This document shows positions 34,214 through 43,284 of a stretch of 64,000 nucleotides of DNA, piece after piece (position 1 is the first letter of the stretch; each line of letters begins with the position of its first letter). The notes under the pieces were generated by a model. The model was given only the letters and a program-made list of their open reading frames with translations. It did no database searches and was not told the DNA's origin. The stretch comes from Bacillota bacterium (GTDB lineage Bacteria; Bacillota; Clostridia; Christensenellales; SZUA-584), in assembly GCA_023459495.1 (NCBI GenBank), contig JAEWTL010000059.1, forward strand, positions 124,001 to 188,000, given 5' to 3'. A program made the translations under genes and the position numbers.

Positions 34214-34215
34214 CC

Positions 34216-35760
34216 ATGAAAAGGACTTTGGCCATCCTGCTTGCGGCATGCCTGCTGCTGAGCGGATGCGGCGTTATTACAGAAACGGATGAAACAGGAG
34301 CGATCGTGTCTACGAGCGTTCTTGATATGAGTTCGAACGAATCCACAGGCCGCGTGATGACTTCGGCCGTGTATTTCTATAACCCAACCAGCGGCATGCT
34401 GACTGCCGAACCGCGCAGGCTGCTCATCAGGACTGATACCAATCCGGCGGAAGCTGCGGTGCAGGCGCTGCTGGCTGGCCCGTCGGAGAGCAGCGGACTC
34501 ACCAGCGTGGCTCCTGTGGGCATGACGCTCGATTCCATTGAGTTCTCCCGCGAGGTGGCTAACGTATACCTGCTGTATGACGGAGCGCCAATGCAGCAAT
34601 TGGACGAGTATACCCTCGAGTTGGCAATCGCCAACACGGTCACCGATATTTTAGGTGCGACATATATCTGCGTATTTTTGAACGGTATGCAGACCGGTTT
34701 TAAGGGCGGGCTCCGCGCACCGCTTAAAAAGCAGACGGTCAGCGTGAAGGAGGCATTAGACCTGGCTGACGCGAAATTCGCTGCGGGCCGGACGCTGCTG
34801 ACGGATGTGACGACGCCTGATGAAGCGCAGTCCACGGCGACGCCTGCCGTGACGGAAACGGATACCCTGCCAACGGAGGAGCCCTACGTTCCTGAAACGA
34901 TGGAGTTGCAGACCGTACTGTATTATATCTCCAAGGACGGCGGATACCTGCTGCCCGAGGTTCACACGATAAAATATACGCAAGGCAAAGTCGTGGATGC
35001 GCTAATCGCGGAGCTGAAAAAGACCCCCAACAACTCAACGCTGATGAAGAGCCCGCTCTCGGAGGACCTTGCAGTCACCGGAGCATTGACGACGTTGGAT
35101 GACGGCACTCGCACACTGTCGCTCGACTTTTCGGAGCGCATCGATTCGGGCTCGGATGAGGTAATCCTGTCGTACGCGTCCATCATTTACACGCTTACAG
35201 GCTTCATTCCGGGTGTGAACAAGGTTGAACTGTATGTTTCCGGCAACCCCATCACTTCCATCGGCACGATGAGCAATCTGGGAGACGGCATCCAGCGCAG
35301 CGATTTTACCGGTTATATTGGCAGCAGCGCGCTGCTGTACTTTGATGACAGCAATTCGGACCTGCTGCTTGCGGTATCACGCAGCATGGAACAGGGCAGG
35401 ACATGGAGTGCCCGTGCCCGCGTGCTGGAGCTCTTAAGAGGGCCGCTGAAGGGCGATGGCGACGACGTACTTCCGATCATGCCGAAGGGCGTAACGGACG
35501 ACGATATCCTGTCAGTCGACGTATATGGGGATACGGCCTATGTGAACCTGTCACAGAATTTCAAAGATGCCTGTGCCGGGATGACCGCAAAAACAGAGAT
35601 GCTGCTCGTGTATGCGATCGTCAATACGATCACCGCGATGGACGGCATCAGCAAGGTGCAATTTCTGATTGAGGGGCAGCAGACACGGACCCTTGCGGGA
35701 ACGCTGTGCCTTTCCGATCCCTTCTTAAAGAATTACGGCATTATCAAGGACATCGGCTAA
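34216..35760 (+). CDS. Lipoprotein with repeated GerMN domains
   Basis: The 514-residue protein starts with MKRTLAILLAACLLLSGCG, a lipoprotein signal with lipobox LSGC. GerMN units are visible at about residues 50-175 (VYFYNPTSGMLTAEPRRLL), 230-365 (VLYYISKDGGYLLPEVHTI) and 370-505 (ALLYFDDSNSDLLLAVSRSM). So there are probably three copies. It follows the first GerMN protein with a 2-base gap. The stop overlaps the stop of the convergent asnB by three bases, so no terminator fits between them. Confidence 0.85.
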   Translation: MKRTLAILLAACLLLSGCGVITETDETGAIVSTSVLDMSSNESTGRVMTSAVYFYNPTSGMLTAEPRRLLIRTDTNPAEAAVQALLAGPSESSGLTSVAPVGMTLDSIEFSREVANVYLLYDGAPMQQLDEYTLELAIANTVTDILGATYICVFLNGMQTGFKGGLRAPLKKQTVSVKEALDLADAKFAAGRTLLTDVTTPDEAQSTATPAVTETDTLPTEEPYVPETMELQTVLYYISKDGGYLLPEVHTIKYTQGKVVDALIAELKKTPNNSTLMKSPLSEDLAVTGALTTLDDGTRTLSLDFSERIDSGSDEVILSYASIIYTLTGFIPGVNKVELYVSGNPITSIGTMSNLGDGIQRSDFTGYIGSSALLYFDDSNSDLLLAVSRSMEQGRTWSARARVLELLRGPLKGDGDDVLPIMPKGVTDDDILSVDVYGDTAYVNLSQNFKDACAGMTAKTEMLLVYAIVNTITAMDGISKVQFLIEGQQTRTLAGTLCLSDPFLKNYGIIKDIG

Positions 35761-37592
35761 ACGCGGATCGAGACGCGGTACTCCGTGAGCCACATGTTGA
35801 GCTGCAGGAGAAACGCGAACAGCTGCGGCCCAGTCATAAGCTGCCCGAACCAGGGCGTCACGATGCCGGAACAGCCCAGCATATCTTCCACGTTCTGCCG
35901 GTCGATCAGCGCATGGATAGGCGCGCCGCTGTCGCTGAGCGTTTCGCGCAGTGCCTGCGTAACAAGCCTTGTATACTCGGGATGATGAGTCTTGGGATAC
36001 GGGCTTTTTTTGCGCCCGCGAATCGCTTCGGGCAACAGATCGGCCACGGCACGGCGCAGGATGCCCTTTTCCATGCCATCCGCGTTCATGATGTCCCATG
36101 GTATATTCCATGCGTATTCCGCGATGCGATGGTCGCAGAAGGGCACACGCACCTCGAGGCCGCACGCCATGCTCATCCGGTCCTTGCGCTCCAGCAGATT
36201 GGCCATGAACCATTTTTGGTTAAGGTAGAACATCTGCCTGCGCCTGCGTTCGATAAGCTTCTCGTCGCCGAGCAGCGGTGTTTCCTCCACCGTGTCGAGA
36301 TACCGGCTGCGCGCATATCCCTCGATATTCAGGCGGCCCAGATCCTTGGACATTACGCGGCGACGCAGGTCGAGCGAGTTCGCCCAGGGAAAAATATCGA
36401 GCCCCAGCAGGTCTTCACGGTAGAACCATGGATATCCGCCGAAAATCTCGTCGGCGCATTCGCCGGAGAGCGCCACAGTGGCATGGCGGCGGATCTCACG
36501 GCAGAACAGCAAAAGGCTGGAGTCCACGTCGGCCATGCCCGGCAGGTCGCGCGCAACCATGGCATCCTTCAACGAAGCGACAAGCGCCTCAATGCCGACG
36601 ATGAAGTCCGTGTGGCTGCTGCCGATATGGCGGCGCATCAGGCCGATGTAATCGCTGTCCGGGCTGGGCTGGAACAGGCTGCGGGTAAAGTACTTCTCGT
36701 TGTCCGTATAGTCGATCGAGAACGTGTGCAGCTGCTCGCCCTTTTCCGCTGCAGCTTTTGCCGCAATAGCAGAGAGCGTGGAGGAGTCCACACCGCCCGA
36801 AAGGAATGTACACACCGGCACGTCTGCAACAAGCTGCCGCCGGGTGGTGTCGTTGATGAGCCACTTGAGTCTTTCGGAAGTATCCTCGAGGGTGCCCGTA
36901 TGTTCCGCGCAGACGTACTGCCAGTACCGGTGTACGTATGTGCCGAGCGGCGAGCAGATCATGCACTCGCCCGGCCGCAGCTCTTCGATGCCGGAGAACA
37001 GCGTTCGTCCCGGTGTGCGCGCAGGCGATAGCGCGAACAGCTCGAGCACCCCGGTTTCATCCATTACGGGCGTTATATCAGGGTGCTTCAGGATAGCCTT
37101 AATTTCGGAAGCGAACAGCAGTGCGTGTTTCGTGCGGGCGATGAACAGCGGCTTGACGCCCATGCGGTCACGGGCGAGGAAGATGCGCTGCTTGCGCTCA
37201 TCCCAGATGCCAAACGCAAAGATACCGTTGAGTTTATCAACGCAGGAAGGGCCCCACTCAATGTACGAGAGCAGCAGCACCTCGGTATCGGAATGCGTAA
37301 GCAGCGTGTGTCCGCGCGCGATCAATTCGGCGCGCAGTTCAGGCGTGTTGTAGAGCTCACCGTTGTAGACAATAGCGTATGTATTGGAACCGATGCTGCG
37401 CACCATGGGCTGTGTGCCGCCCGCCGGGTCCACGACGGTGAGCCGCCTGTGGCCCAGCGCAGCCTGGTGTGTCATGAAACTCCCTGCGGCATCCGGGCCG
37501 CGGTGTGCGATGGCGTCCATCATGCGGGACAGCACCTCGCTTTGCGTCAGCAGACTGTTCTCAAAATCAACGATACCCACGATTCCGCACAT
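35757..37592 (-). CDS. asnB: Asparagine synthetase (glutamine-hydrolysing)
   Basis: Makes asparagine from aspartate, ATP and glutamine. The ATG at 37592 follows GGGAGGG and gives 611 residues starting MCGIVGIV, so Cys2 becomes the N-terminal nucleophile of the class II glutaminase domain. Earlier in-frame Met codons would bury that Cys and are rejected. The synthetase domain has the PP-loop FLSGGVDSSTLSAI near residue 255, and ALSGECADEIFGGYPW. The gene is divergent from the ECF gene. A TATACT -10 box lies near plus 37629-37634, but its -35 is weak. Confidence 0.96.
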   Translation of the reverse strand: MCGIVGIVDFENSLLTQSEVLSRMMDAIAHRGPDAAGSFMTHQAALGHRRLTVVDPAGGTQPMVRSIGSNTYAIVYNGELYNTPELRAELIARGHTLLTHSDTEVLLLSYIEWGPSCVDKLNGIFAFGIWDERKQRIFLARDRMGVKPLFIARTKHALLFASEIKAILKHPDITPVMDETGVLELFALSPARTPGRTLFSGIEELRPGECMICSPLGTYVHRYWQYVCAEHTGTLEDTSERLKWLINDTTRRQLVADVPVCTFLSGGVDSSTLSAIAAKAAAEKGEQLHTFSIDYTDNEKYFTRSLFQPSPDSDYIGLMRRHIGSSHTDFIVGIEALVASLKDAMVARDLPGMADVDSSLLLFCREIRRHATVALSGECADEIFGGYPWFYREDLLGLDIFPWANSLDLRRRVMSKDLGRLNIEGYARSRYLDTVEETPLLGDEKLIERRRRQMFYLNQKWFMANLLERKDRMSMACGLEVRVPFCDHRIAEYAWNIPWDIMNADGMEKGILRRAVADLLPEAIRGRKKSPYPKTHHPEYTRLVTQALRETLSDSGAPIHALIDRQNVEDMLGCSGIVTPWFGQLMTGPQLFAFLLQLNMWLTEYRVSIRV

Positions 37593-37678
37593 AAATGGAA
37601 GCCCTCCCAAAGTGATGTTCAGTACTTTAGTATATGAGGAGCGGCAAAAGGCGTGATTGACCTCCTGCAAAACCAGCG

Positions 37679-37707
37679 TTGCATCGCACCGGCAAATGCA
37701 TTACAAT
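37679..37707 (+). promoter_or_regulatory. Sigma-A promoter of the ECF/MBL/comEC/holA operon
   Basis: TTGCAT at 37679-37684, a 17-base spacer and TACAAT at 37702-37707. Only 28 bases remain to the ATG, so no riboswitch fits. Confidence 0.7.
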
Positions 37708-37735
37708 AAAGCCAGATTCTTTGGGAGGATAACCG

Positions 37736-38236
37736 ATGCCCGGACAGAACCGAACGAAAACGCTGGTGGTTACCAGCATGCTGGCAGCGCTGATATTTGT
37801 GATTACCTTTTTGGTGGCGATCCCTGTTCCCTCCACCAGCGCCTATGTGAACATCGGAGACAGCGTGATTTATTGCGCAGGCCTGCTGGTAGGCGGGCCA
37901 TGGGCTGCCGCGGCCGCCGGTATCGGCAGCATGCTCGCCGATTGGGCAGTAGGCGTACCAATCTATATGCCGGCTACGCTGATCATCAAGGCGCTGATGG
38001 GATTTGTCTGCGCCAAGATCGCAAAGAACGGAAAACTCCCCCTGTTTATACTGGGCTGTGTGACTGGCGGGGCCATCATGGTTCTGGGTTATGGCGCATA
38101 TGAGGTGTTCTTTATGAACGGCTGGGGATATGCTGTCGTCACGTTGCCGGGGAACCTGATTCAGTGGGCAGGCGGCGTTGCCGCAGCCATCGCACTGTAC
38201 TTTCCTGTGAAACGCGTGAAAGGTTTGATCGGATGA
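37736..38236 (+). CDS. ECF transporter substrate-binding (S) component
   Basis: Integral membrane protein of 166 residues with about five or six helices and the features of small ECF S components: an early VTSMLAALIFVITF helix, YVNIGDSVIYCAGLLVGGPWAA, and ATLIIKALMGFVCAKI. The S component binds a vitamin or similar micronutrient and works with an energising EcfT-EcfA module, which is not in this window. The substrate cannot be inferred. ATG 37736 follows GGGAGG. It overlaps the next gene by ATGA. Confidence 0.85.
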   Translation: MPGQNRTKTLVVTSMLAALIFVITFLVAIPVPSTSAYVNIGDSVIYCAGLLVGGPWAAAAAGIGSMLADWAVGVPIYMPATLIIKALMGFVCAKIAKNGKLPLFILGCVTGGAIMVLGYGAYEVFFMNGWGYAVVTLPGNLIQWAGGVAAAIALYFPVKRVKGLIG

Positions 38237-38964
38237 AGCTTACCTGTATCGGAAAATACGGCCCGTTCCCTAAAGCGGGGGAGGCCTGCTCCTGTTACCT
38301 GCTGTCCCACGAAGGCAAGAACGTGGTGGTTGACATGGGTTGCGGTGCGCTTTCCAAGCTGCTTTTAAAGTTGCGCGTGCCCGATATCGACGCGGTGGTG
38401 CTCTCGCATCTGCATACCGACCACATGGGGGACATGCTCACGATGCGCTATGCGCTGGAGGTCGCTAAAAGGCTGGGCTGGCGCAGCGAACCACTGCCCG
38501 TGTACCTGCCGGAGCAGCCTGCGGCGGAGGCCGGACTGATCGCATCTCACCCGATGGTGGAAGCGCATTATATTTCTGACGGCATGCAGGAGACCATCTG
38601 CGGTATGAACGTGCAGTTTGCATTGATGCCGCACGCCATACCGAGCTATGCCATGGCCTTCAGCGCGGACGGACGCATGCTGGTCTATTCCGGTGACACG
38701 CGCGACAATGATACTTTTGCAAAGTTCGCGTCGGATGCGGACCTGCTGCTGATGGACGCCGCTTTTCTTACCAAAGACAAAGGGCCTGCAGCACAGCATG
38801 TCTCCGCGCAGGATGCAGGACGTATTGCCCGTGAAGCGGGGGTTAAGCGCCTGCTGCTCACGCATATCTTCCCGGAGTACGACACGGATGAGCTGGTTCG
38901 TGAGGCACAGGAACAATACCCGGAAGCGGAGCTCATTGAAGTAAACAAAAGCTACGAGGTGTAG
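38233..38964 (+). CDS. MBL-fold metallohydrolase (YhfI/RNase Z-like group)
   Basis: 243-residue metallo-beta-lactamase-fold protein. The zinc motif HxHxDH is SHLHTDHMGD near residue 59. Later ligands are AMAFSADGRMLVYSGDT and LLLTHIFPEY near the C-terminus. The ATG at 38233 overlaps the ECF stop; the frame open from 38164 lies inside the ECF gene and is not the start. The family is close to RNase Z and bacillary YhfI, but the flexible arm of tRNA 3'-processing enzymes is not evident, so the substrate is unknown. Confidence 0.85.
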   Translation: MKLTCIGKYGPFPKAGEACSCYLLSHEGKNVVVDMGCGALSKLLLKLRVPDIDAVVLSHLHTDHMGDMLTMRYALEVAKRLGWRSEPLPVYLPEQPAAEAGLIASHPMVEAHYISDGMQETICGMNVQFALMPHAIPSYAMAFSADGRMLVYSGDTRDNDTFAKFASDADLLLMDAAFLTKDKGPAAQHVSAQDAGRIAREAGVKRLLLTHIFPEYDTDELVREAQEQYPEAELIEVNKSYEV

Positions 38965-41247
38965 ATGAATCGGACGCGCCGCGTCATGAATCGCCGCCCG
39001 CTGCTGTCTGCAGCCGCCGCGCTCGCGGTGGGCATCGTTGCAGGACGGTATCTTCACCTCTCCATTGCCTATATCATTATCGCCGTGATCTTTGCTGTCG
39101 CGGCGGTTTTTGTTTTTCGGCGAAGGCTGCGGGCAATGCTCGCGCTGGCTTGTGCAGCGCTTGGCTTTTTCGGCGCTTTTCTGGCTTCGACCGCCATGTC
39201 AACAAAGACCGCGCGGGAGGGGGAGGACCTCACGGTCACGGGCCGGGTGTACAGCGAACCGTACGTTAACGACTACGGCAGCACCGTCATGATGTTGGAT
39301 CATGTGCATATTGAAGGCAAAGCGTATGGTAACGTCAAGCTCTATGTATCGGACGGCGCACAGCTGATATGTGGCGACGTGGTAGAGACGACGGCGGAGA
39401 TTGACCTTCCCAAAGGCGTGCGCAATCCGGGCGGCTTCGATGAGCGGCTGTACCTCGCCTCACAAAACGTCTATCAAAAGGCCTATGCTGATACCGTCAC
39501 GGTCACAGGCTGGCAAGGCGGATTAGGCATTCTTTTCATACAGGCCCGGCAGACGCTGGCAAATACGGTGGATGCCATATTCGAGTCAGATATCGCGCCC
39601 ATTGCCAAGGGCATGCTGCTGGGCGACAAGAGCGGTCTGGATGAGCAGACCTACGCGGCGTTCAAGGATACCGGTATGGCGCACGTACTGGCAGTATCGG
39701 GGCTGCACGCAGGCATCCTTATCGCCTTTGTCTATTATCTGCTGCGTCTGCTGCGCTTGAGGCGCACACCGCGCCTCGTCGTCACCGTTGCGTTTATCGT
39801 GCTTTACGCCTGCGTGACCGGGCTCACGCCTTCCATTGTGCGTGCGGGTATCATGGCCTGCACACTGCTGTTCATGCGGCATCTCGGACGGCAGAACGAT
39901 ACCCTGAACGCCCTTGCGCTGGCATTCATTATCTCGCTGCTCATAAGCCCATTGGATTTATTCATGGCAGGATTCCAGCTTTCCTTCGGAGCCGTTTTTG
40001 GGATTTTAACTTTAGGCGCACAGATAAAGCATGGGATGGGCAGCCTGCTGCAGCGAAAACGGGCATGTTGGCTGACAAACTGGCTTGCTAACGGGGTATC
40101 CGCGTCGGTGGGCGCAACCGTGGGTACTGCGCCGTTGCTGGCGTCGTCTTTCAACCGTGTGTCCATCCTCAGCATCCTGCTTAACATTGCGGTGATTCCC
40201 ATCGCATTCGCTGCCATCGTAACGGTGTTTATCACGGTGTTGATCGGGCTTGTTATCGGCAGCGCGGCGTCGTATGTCGCACTGGTGCCCGCTGCCGTGA
40301 TCCGCTTTATGATGACGATCATCAACTGGGCAGCGTCGATTCCGTTCATCGCAGCCAATGTTGCCTCCCCGCCGTGGTACATGACGCTGGCATGGTTCGG
40401 AGTGCTGTTTGCCACATCCGGGTATGTGCTGACCCGGACAAAAGCTAAAGCGATTTTCAGCAGTGCGCTTGCGGCGCTGGCCCTGCTTACAATGCTGGTT
40501 TCCCGGCCCTCCGGTATGGTTCTCGTGTTCCTGGACGTGGGGCAGGGCGATGCGGCATATATCCGCACCGCACAGGGGGGCGAATACTTTGTCGACGGCG
40601 GCCCGGAACGCAGCGCAAACGAGGTGGTGTCCTTTGCCGTTCGGCAGGGAGTGACGCCCGATGCGGCGTTTGTTTCACACACCGACAGCGATCATTTTAC
40701 AGGTCTGGTAGCGCTTTATGATGCAGGGCTGCTGCATAAGGTCTACTGCTCATATCAGGAGGAGGAGGCGGTTCGCGCCGCGATGCCGGATGCCGAGGTG
40801 GTGCCGTTGGCTGCGGGTGATACCGTGCTGCTGGACGGTACGACGCGCGCCGTGGTATTATATCCTTACCGCGACACAGAGCCGGAATCCGCAAACGATG
40901 GGTCGCTCGTGCTGATGTTGGAATACGACGGGCATACTGCGTTGCTGACCGGCGACATTCCGGGCAGGGTGGAAACGCAAGTGTTCGCACCCGTCGGCGA
41001 GGTTGACATCTACAAAGCCGCACACCACGGCTCCAACGGCTCCTCGTACCGGCTGCCGCTCTCTGTGCTGACCCCGGAATACAGCGTGGTCAGCGTGGGC
41101 CGAAACAGCTACGGACATCCAGGCGAGCTTGCGATGGATAACCTTGAGGATTATTCTGGCACAGTCTATACGACAGAAGAGGAAGGCGCAGTGGAATTCA
41201 GGATTAACGATGATATTCGAGTACATACATACGGCGGGCAGGGCTGA
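38965..41247 (+). CDS. comEC: ComEC/Rec2 DNA-uptake channel protein
   Basis: 760-residue polytopic membrane protein that forms the DNA translocation channel in competence. N-terminal helices come first, then an OB-like soluble domain (LTVTGRVYSEPYVND). The competence domain has GMLLGDKSGLDEQTYAAFKDTGMAHVLAVSGLHAG. The C-terminal MBL domain begins FLDVGQGDAAYI and keeps SHTDSDHFTG and AAHHGSNGSS, so its nuclease site looks intact. It abuts the MBL gene and overlaps holA by one base. The order comEC-holA-rpsT is conserved in Firmicutes. Whether the organism is transformable is unknown. Confidence 0.95.
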   Translation: MNRTRRVMNRRPLLSAAAALAVGIVAGRYLHLSIAYIIIAVIFAVAAVFVFRRRLRAMLALACAALGFFGAFLASTAMSTKTAREGEDLTVTGRVYSEPYVNDYGSTVMMLDHVHIEGKAYGNVKLYVSDGAQLICGDVVETTAEIDLPKGVRNPGGFDERLYLASQNVYQKAYADTVTVTGWQGGLGILFIQARQTLANTVDAIFESDIAPIAKGMLLGDKSGLDEQTYAAFKDTGMAHVLAVSGLHAGILIAFVYYLLRLLRLRRTPRLVVTVAFIVLYACVTGLTPSIVRAGIMACTLLFMRHLGRQNDTLNALALAFIISLLISPLDLFMAGFQLSFGAVFGILTLGAQIKHGMGSLLQRKRACWLTNWLANGVSASVGATVGTAPLLASSFNRVSILSILLNIAVIPIAFAAIVTVFITVLIGLVIGSAASYVALVPAAVIRFMMTIINWAASIPFIAANVASPPWYMTLAWFGVLFATSGYVLTRTKAKAIFSSALAALALLTMLVSRPSGMVLVFLDVGQGDAAYIRTAQGGEYFVDGGPERSANEVVSFAVRQGVTPDAAFVSHTDSDHFTGLVALYDAGLLHKVYCSYQEEEAVRAAMPDAEVVPLAAGDTVLLDGTTRAVVLYPYRDTEPESANDGSLVLMLEYDGHTALLTGDIPGRVETQVFAPVGEVDIYKAAHHGSNGSSYRLPLSVLTPEYSVVSVGRNSYGHPGELAMDNLEDYSGTVYTTEEEGAVEFRINDDIRVHTYGGQG

Positions 41248-42203
41248 TGGCGGACAAGAACCTTTATCTCTTTTCGGGCGAGTATTATATGGTCAGAAAA
41301 GCGCTCAGCAGCCTGATTGATTCACTGGCGCTGCCGCTGCCCGAGATCAACATCACAGGCTTCAAAACCATGCCATCCGTAGATACGCTCATCGAGGCCT
41401 GCGCGGCGCTGCCCATGATGGCGGATAAGCGGCTCATCTATGTGACCGATTACCCATCCCAAACGTCGGAAAACGACTCGTCAGACACGAAACGGCTGGC
41501 AGCCTTTCTGCCGAAGCTGCCCGAAACCACGGTGCTTGTTTTTGCGTGCGAGGACGCGCCGGACAAGCGTCGGGCCCTTTATAAACGTATTGCGGAAACG
41601 GGGATAGTACGAGAGTTTCCGCCGCCCAAAGAGAAGGACTGCGCAGCCTTTGCGGTGGAGCAGGCCAAAACGCACGGCATCCGGATGTCCATCGCCACAG
41701 CAACGCAGCTTGTGAAGCTCGCAGGTTGCGATTATTACACGATGGAAAATGAAGTGGCCAAGCTGGCGGTATATGTGGGAACGGGGGAGGTCACAGCCGA
41801 GCATGTGCGCCAGTGCGCTTCCCGTACGCTCGATTACAATATATTTGAACTGCACAATTTGTTCATCCGGCGCGACGCGGGAAGTGCGCGCATGCTGCTG
41901 GCCGATGTGCTGGATACCGAGCGGCCCGAAGGACTGATCGGGCTGTTTGCGAAGAAGTTCCGCGATATGTACAAGGTGCGTTCGCTGATGGATCTGGGTT
42001 ACGGGCCTGCGCGCATCGCTCAGACACTGCAAATGAAAGAATATCCCGCACAAATGCTCGTTTCGGAATGCGCGAAATTTACGCGTGATCATCTCCAGAA
42101 TGCGTTGCGCGCGCTGGCCGACCTTGACTATGCGGTGAAAAGCGGGGAGAAGGACGCGCTGCTGGCGATGTCACAGACGCTGCTGGCGATTTATAACCTT
42201 TGA
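41247..42203 (+). CDS. holA: DNA polymerase III subunit delta
   Basis: Clamp-loader delta subunit, 318 residues. It has the family's N-terminal LYLFSGEYYMVRKALSSL, the central LIYVTDYP and TTVLVFACEDAPDKRRALYK. The C-terminal collar region contains the typical ANNEVAKLA-like MENEVAKLAVYVG and the FELHNLFIRRDAG segment. It starts in the comEC stop (TGATG). Identification rests on both sequence pattern and the comEC-holA-rpsT context. Confidence 0.92.
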   Translation: MADKNLYLFSGEYYMVRKALSSLIDSLALPLPEINITGFKTMPSVDTLIEACAALPMMADKRLIYVTDYPSQTSENDSSDTKRLAAFLPKLPETTVLVFACEDAPDKRRALYKRIAETGIVREFPPPKEKDCAAFAVEQAKTHGIRMSIATATQLVKLAGCDYYTMENEVAKLAVYVGTGEVTAEHVRQCASRTLDYNIFELHNLFIRRDAGSARMLLADVLDTERPEGLIGLFAKKFRDMYKVRSLMDLGYGPARIAQTLQMKEYPAQMLVSECAKFTRDHLQNALRALADLDYAVKSGEKDALLAMSQTLLAIYNL

Positions 42204-42218
42204 GCCATGGGGTAAACG

Positions 42219-42249
42219 CAAAAAGTCTGCAGTCCAACGGACTGCAGAC
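42219..42249 (-). terminator. Terminator of rpsT (minus strand)
   Basis: Perfect 11-pair stem, GTCTGCAGTCC at 42225-42235 with GGACTGCAGAC at 42239-42249, loop AAC. On the minus strand it is followed by TTTTTG. Plus-strand holA may share the hairpin but has no T-tract there. Confidence 0.85.
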
Positions 42250-42276
42250 CGTATACGCTAAGCGGATAGGCGAAGG

Positions 42277-42543
42277 TTACGCGGAAAGCGTCGAGACGGC
42301 TTTAGCGATCTGCACCTTTTTGCGGTTGACGCTGTTGCGATGGACGATACCCTTGATCGCGGCGGAATCCAGCGCGCCTTCATATTCCTTCGATAGCTTA
42401 GCCACGGCTTCCTTGTCACCTGCGGCCACGGCAGCTGTAAACTTCTTGGCGACCGTCTTGAGTTCGGACTTGATCACGCGGTTGCGCAGGTTCGCTTTTT
42501 CTTCCACGCGCACGCGGCGCTTGGCGGATTCAATATTTGGCAA
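42277..42543 (-). CDS. rpsT: Ribosomal protein S20
   Basis: Small-subunit protein binding 16S rRNA. The start is TTG at 42543, preceded by GGAGGAAAG, and the product begins MPNIESAKRRVRVEEK, exactly the family start. This gives 88 residues, the usual size; longer in-frame starts would include the promoter. Rich in Lys and Arg with three helices. S20 of enterobacteria also uses a non-AUG start, so the TTG may be part of its autoregulation, although that is inference here. Confidence 0.96.
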   Translation of the reverse strand: MPNIESAKRRVRVEEKANLRNRVIKSELKTVAKKFTAAVAAGDKEAVAKLSKEYEGALDSAAIKGIVHRNSVNRKKVQIAKAVSTLSA

Positions 42544-42586
42544 GTGTCTTTCCTCCGTTAATGGTACTCTTTTGATAACGCATCGT

Positions 42587-42615
42587 ATTTTAACATACGC
42601 ATTCGACTTTTGCAA
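42587..42615 (-). promoter_or_regulatory. Sigma-A promoter of rpsT
   Basis: On the minus strand TTGCAA (plus 42610-42615), 17 bases, and TAAAAT (plus 42587-42592) preceded by TGT, an extended -10. Confidence 0.75.
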
Positions 42616-42696
42616 GTCCGGTTTGTCAATCAAACCACGTTTTTATCATACCTTAAAGGATGTATTTTTACCTTCGCGGAGAGTTTATAAGCATTA

Positions 42697-42725
42697 TTGA
42701 CATCGGCATCCGGTTATGATAAACT
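42697..42725 (+). promoter_or_regulatory. Promoter of the tRNA cluster
   Basis: TTGACA at 42697-42702, a 17-base spacer, then TG-A-TAAACT (-10 at 42720-42725). The first tRNA begins 48 bases later. Confidence 0.6.
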
Positions 42726-42772
42726 TTCGTCTTGTCGGTTATACATGCTTCTTTAAGGACCGGCGAAAGCCT

Positions 42773-42849
42773 GCGCCTGTAGCTCAGCAGGATAGAGCAA
42801 CGGCCTTCTAAGCCGTGTGTCCAGGGTTCGAGTCCCCGCAGGCGCGCCA
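42773..42849 (+). tRNA. tRNA-Arg (anticodon TCT)
   Basis: Acceptor GCGCCTG pairs with CAGGCGC. The anticodon arm ACGGC-CTTCTAA-GCCGT carries TCT. The T-loop is GGTTCGAGTC, and CCA is encoded. Confidence 0.96.
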
Positions 42850-42886
42850 TTTCGTTTCGTCGGTGACTAAAAAGCATTATTAACAT

Positions 42887-42964
42887 GGTGGGCGTAGCTC
42901 AGTCGGTTAGAGCGCCAGGTTGTGGCCCTGGAGGTCGTGGGTTCGATTCCCACCGCTCACCCCA
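42887..42964 (+). tRNA. tRNA-His (anticodon GTG)
   Basis: Acceptor GTGGGCG pairs with CGCTCAC including one G-U pair. The extra G at 42887 can face C73, the identity feature of tRNA-His. The anticodon arm is CCAGG-TTGTGGC-CCTGG. CCA is encoded. Confidence 0.96.
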
Positions 42965-43042
42965 TTTTACTCAGGGAGTTCCCGAAAAGCTTGGGGGTAG
43001 CCCCGAAGCCCCCGGAAAGCAAAGCTTTGCGGGATGAGGCGA

Positions 43043-43117
43043 TGGGGTGTAGCCAAGTGGTAAGGCACGGGACTTTGACTCCCGCATTCGCAGGTTCGAC
43101 CCCTGCCACCCCAGCCA
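43043..43117 (+). tRNA. tRNA-Gln (anticodon TTG)
   Basis: Acceptor TGGGGTG pairs with CACCCCA. The anticodon arm is GGGA-CTTTGAC-TCCC with TTG. The discriminator is G and CCA is encoded. Confidence 0.95.
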
Positions 43118-43139
43118 ATCTTTTTAAAAGTGAACCGAT

Positions 43140-43178
43140 GAAACCGTTTTATATCCGCCGGATATGGACGGTTTTTTC
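43140..43178 (+). terminator. Terminator of the tRNA cluster
   Basis: AAACCG (43141-43146) pairs with CGGTTT, and ATATCC with GGATAT inside it, followed by TTTTC. Confidence 0.7.
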
Positions 43179-43201
43179 ATTTTACCTTACAAAAGCGTAA
43201 A

Positions 43202-43228
43202 TAAAATGTGAAAACAGCATAGCGATAC
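43202..43228 (+). promoter_or_regulatory. Sigma-D-like promoter of the FlxA-like gene
   Basis: TAAA at 43202-43205, 15 bases, then AGCGATAC at 43221-43228, which keeps the CGATA core of the flagellar sigma -10. FlxA in Escherichia coli is a known sigma-28 target, so the context supports it. Confidence 0.55.
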
Positions 43229-43284
43229 TCATTTTTTTATACCCCACACCGAAACACTGTATGGGAGGGAGAAAGGAAGGAAAA

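Noticed and set aside
37593..37735. Vitamin riboswitch before the ECF S component
   Set aside because: The promoter leaves only about 20-28 bases of leader, too short for any known riboswitch.
42850..43042. Further tRNA genes between the three found
   Set aside because: The spacers contain small GC-rich hairpins but no cloverleaf with T-loop and anticodon arms.
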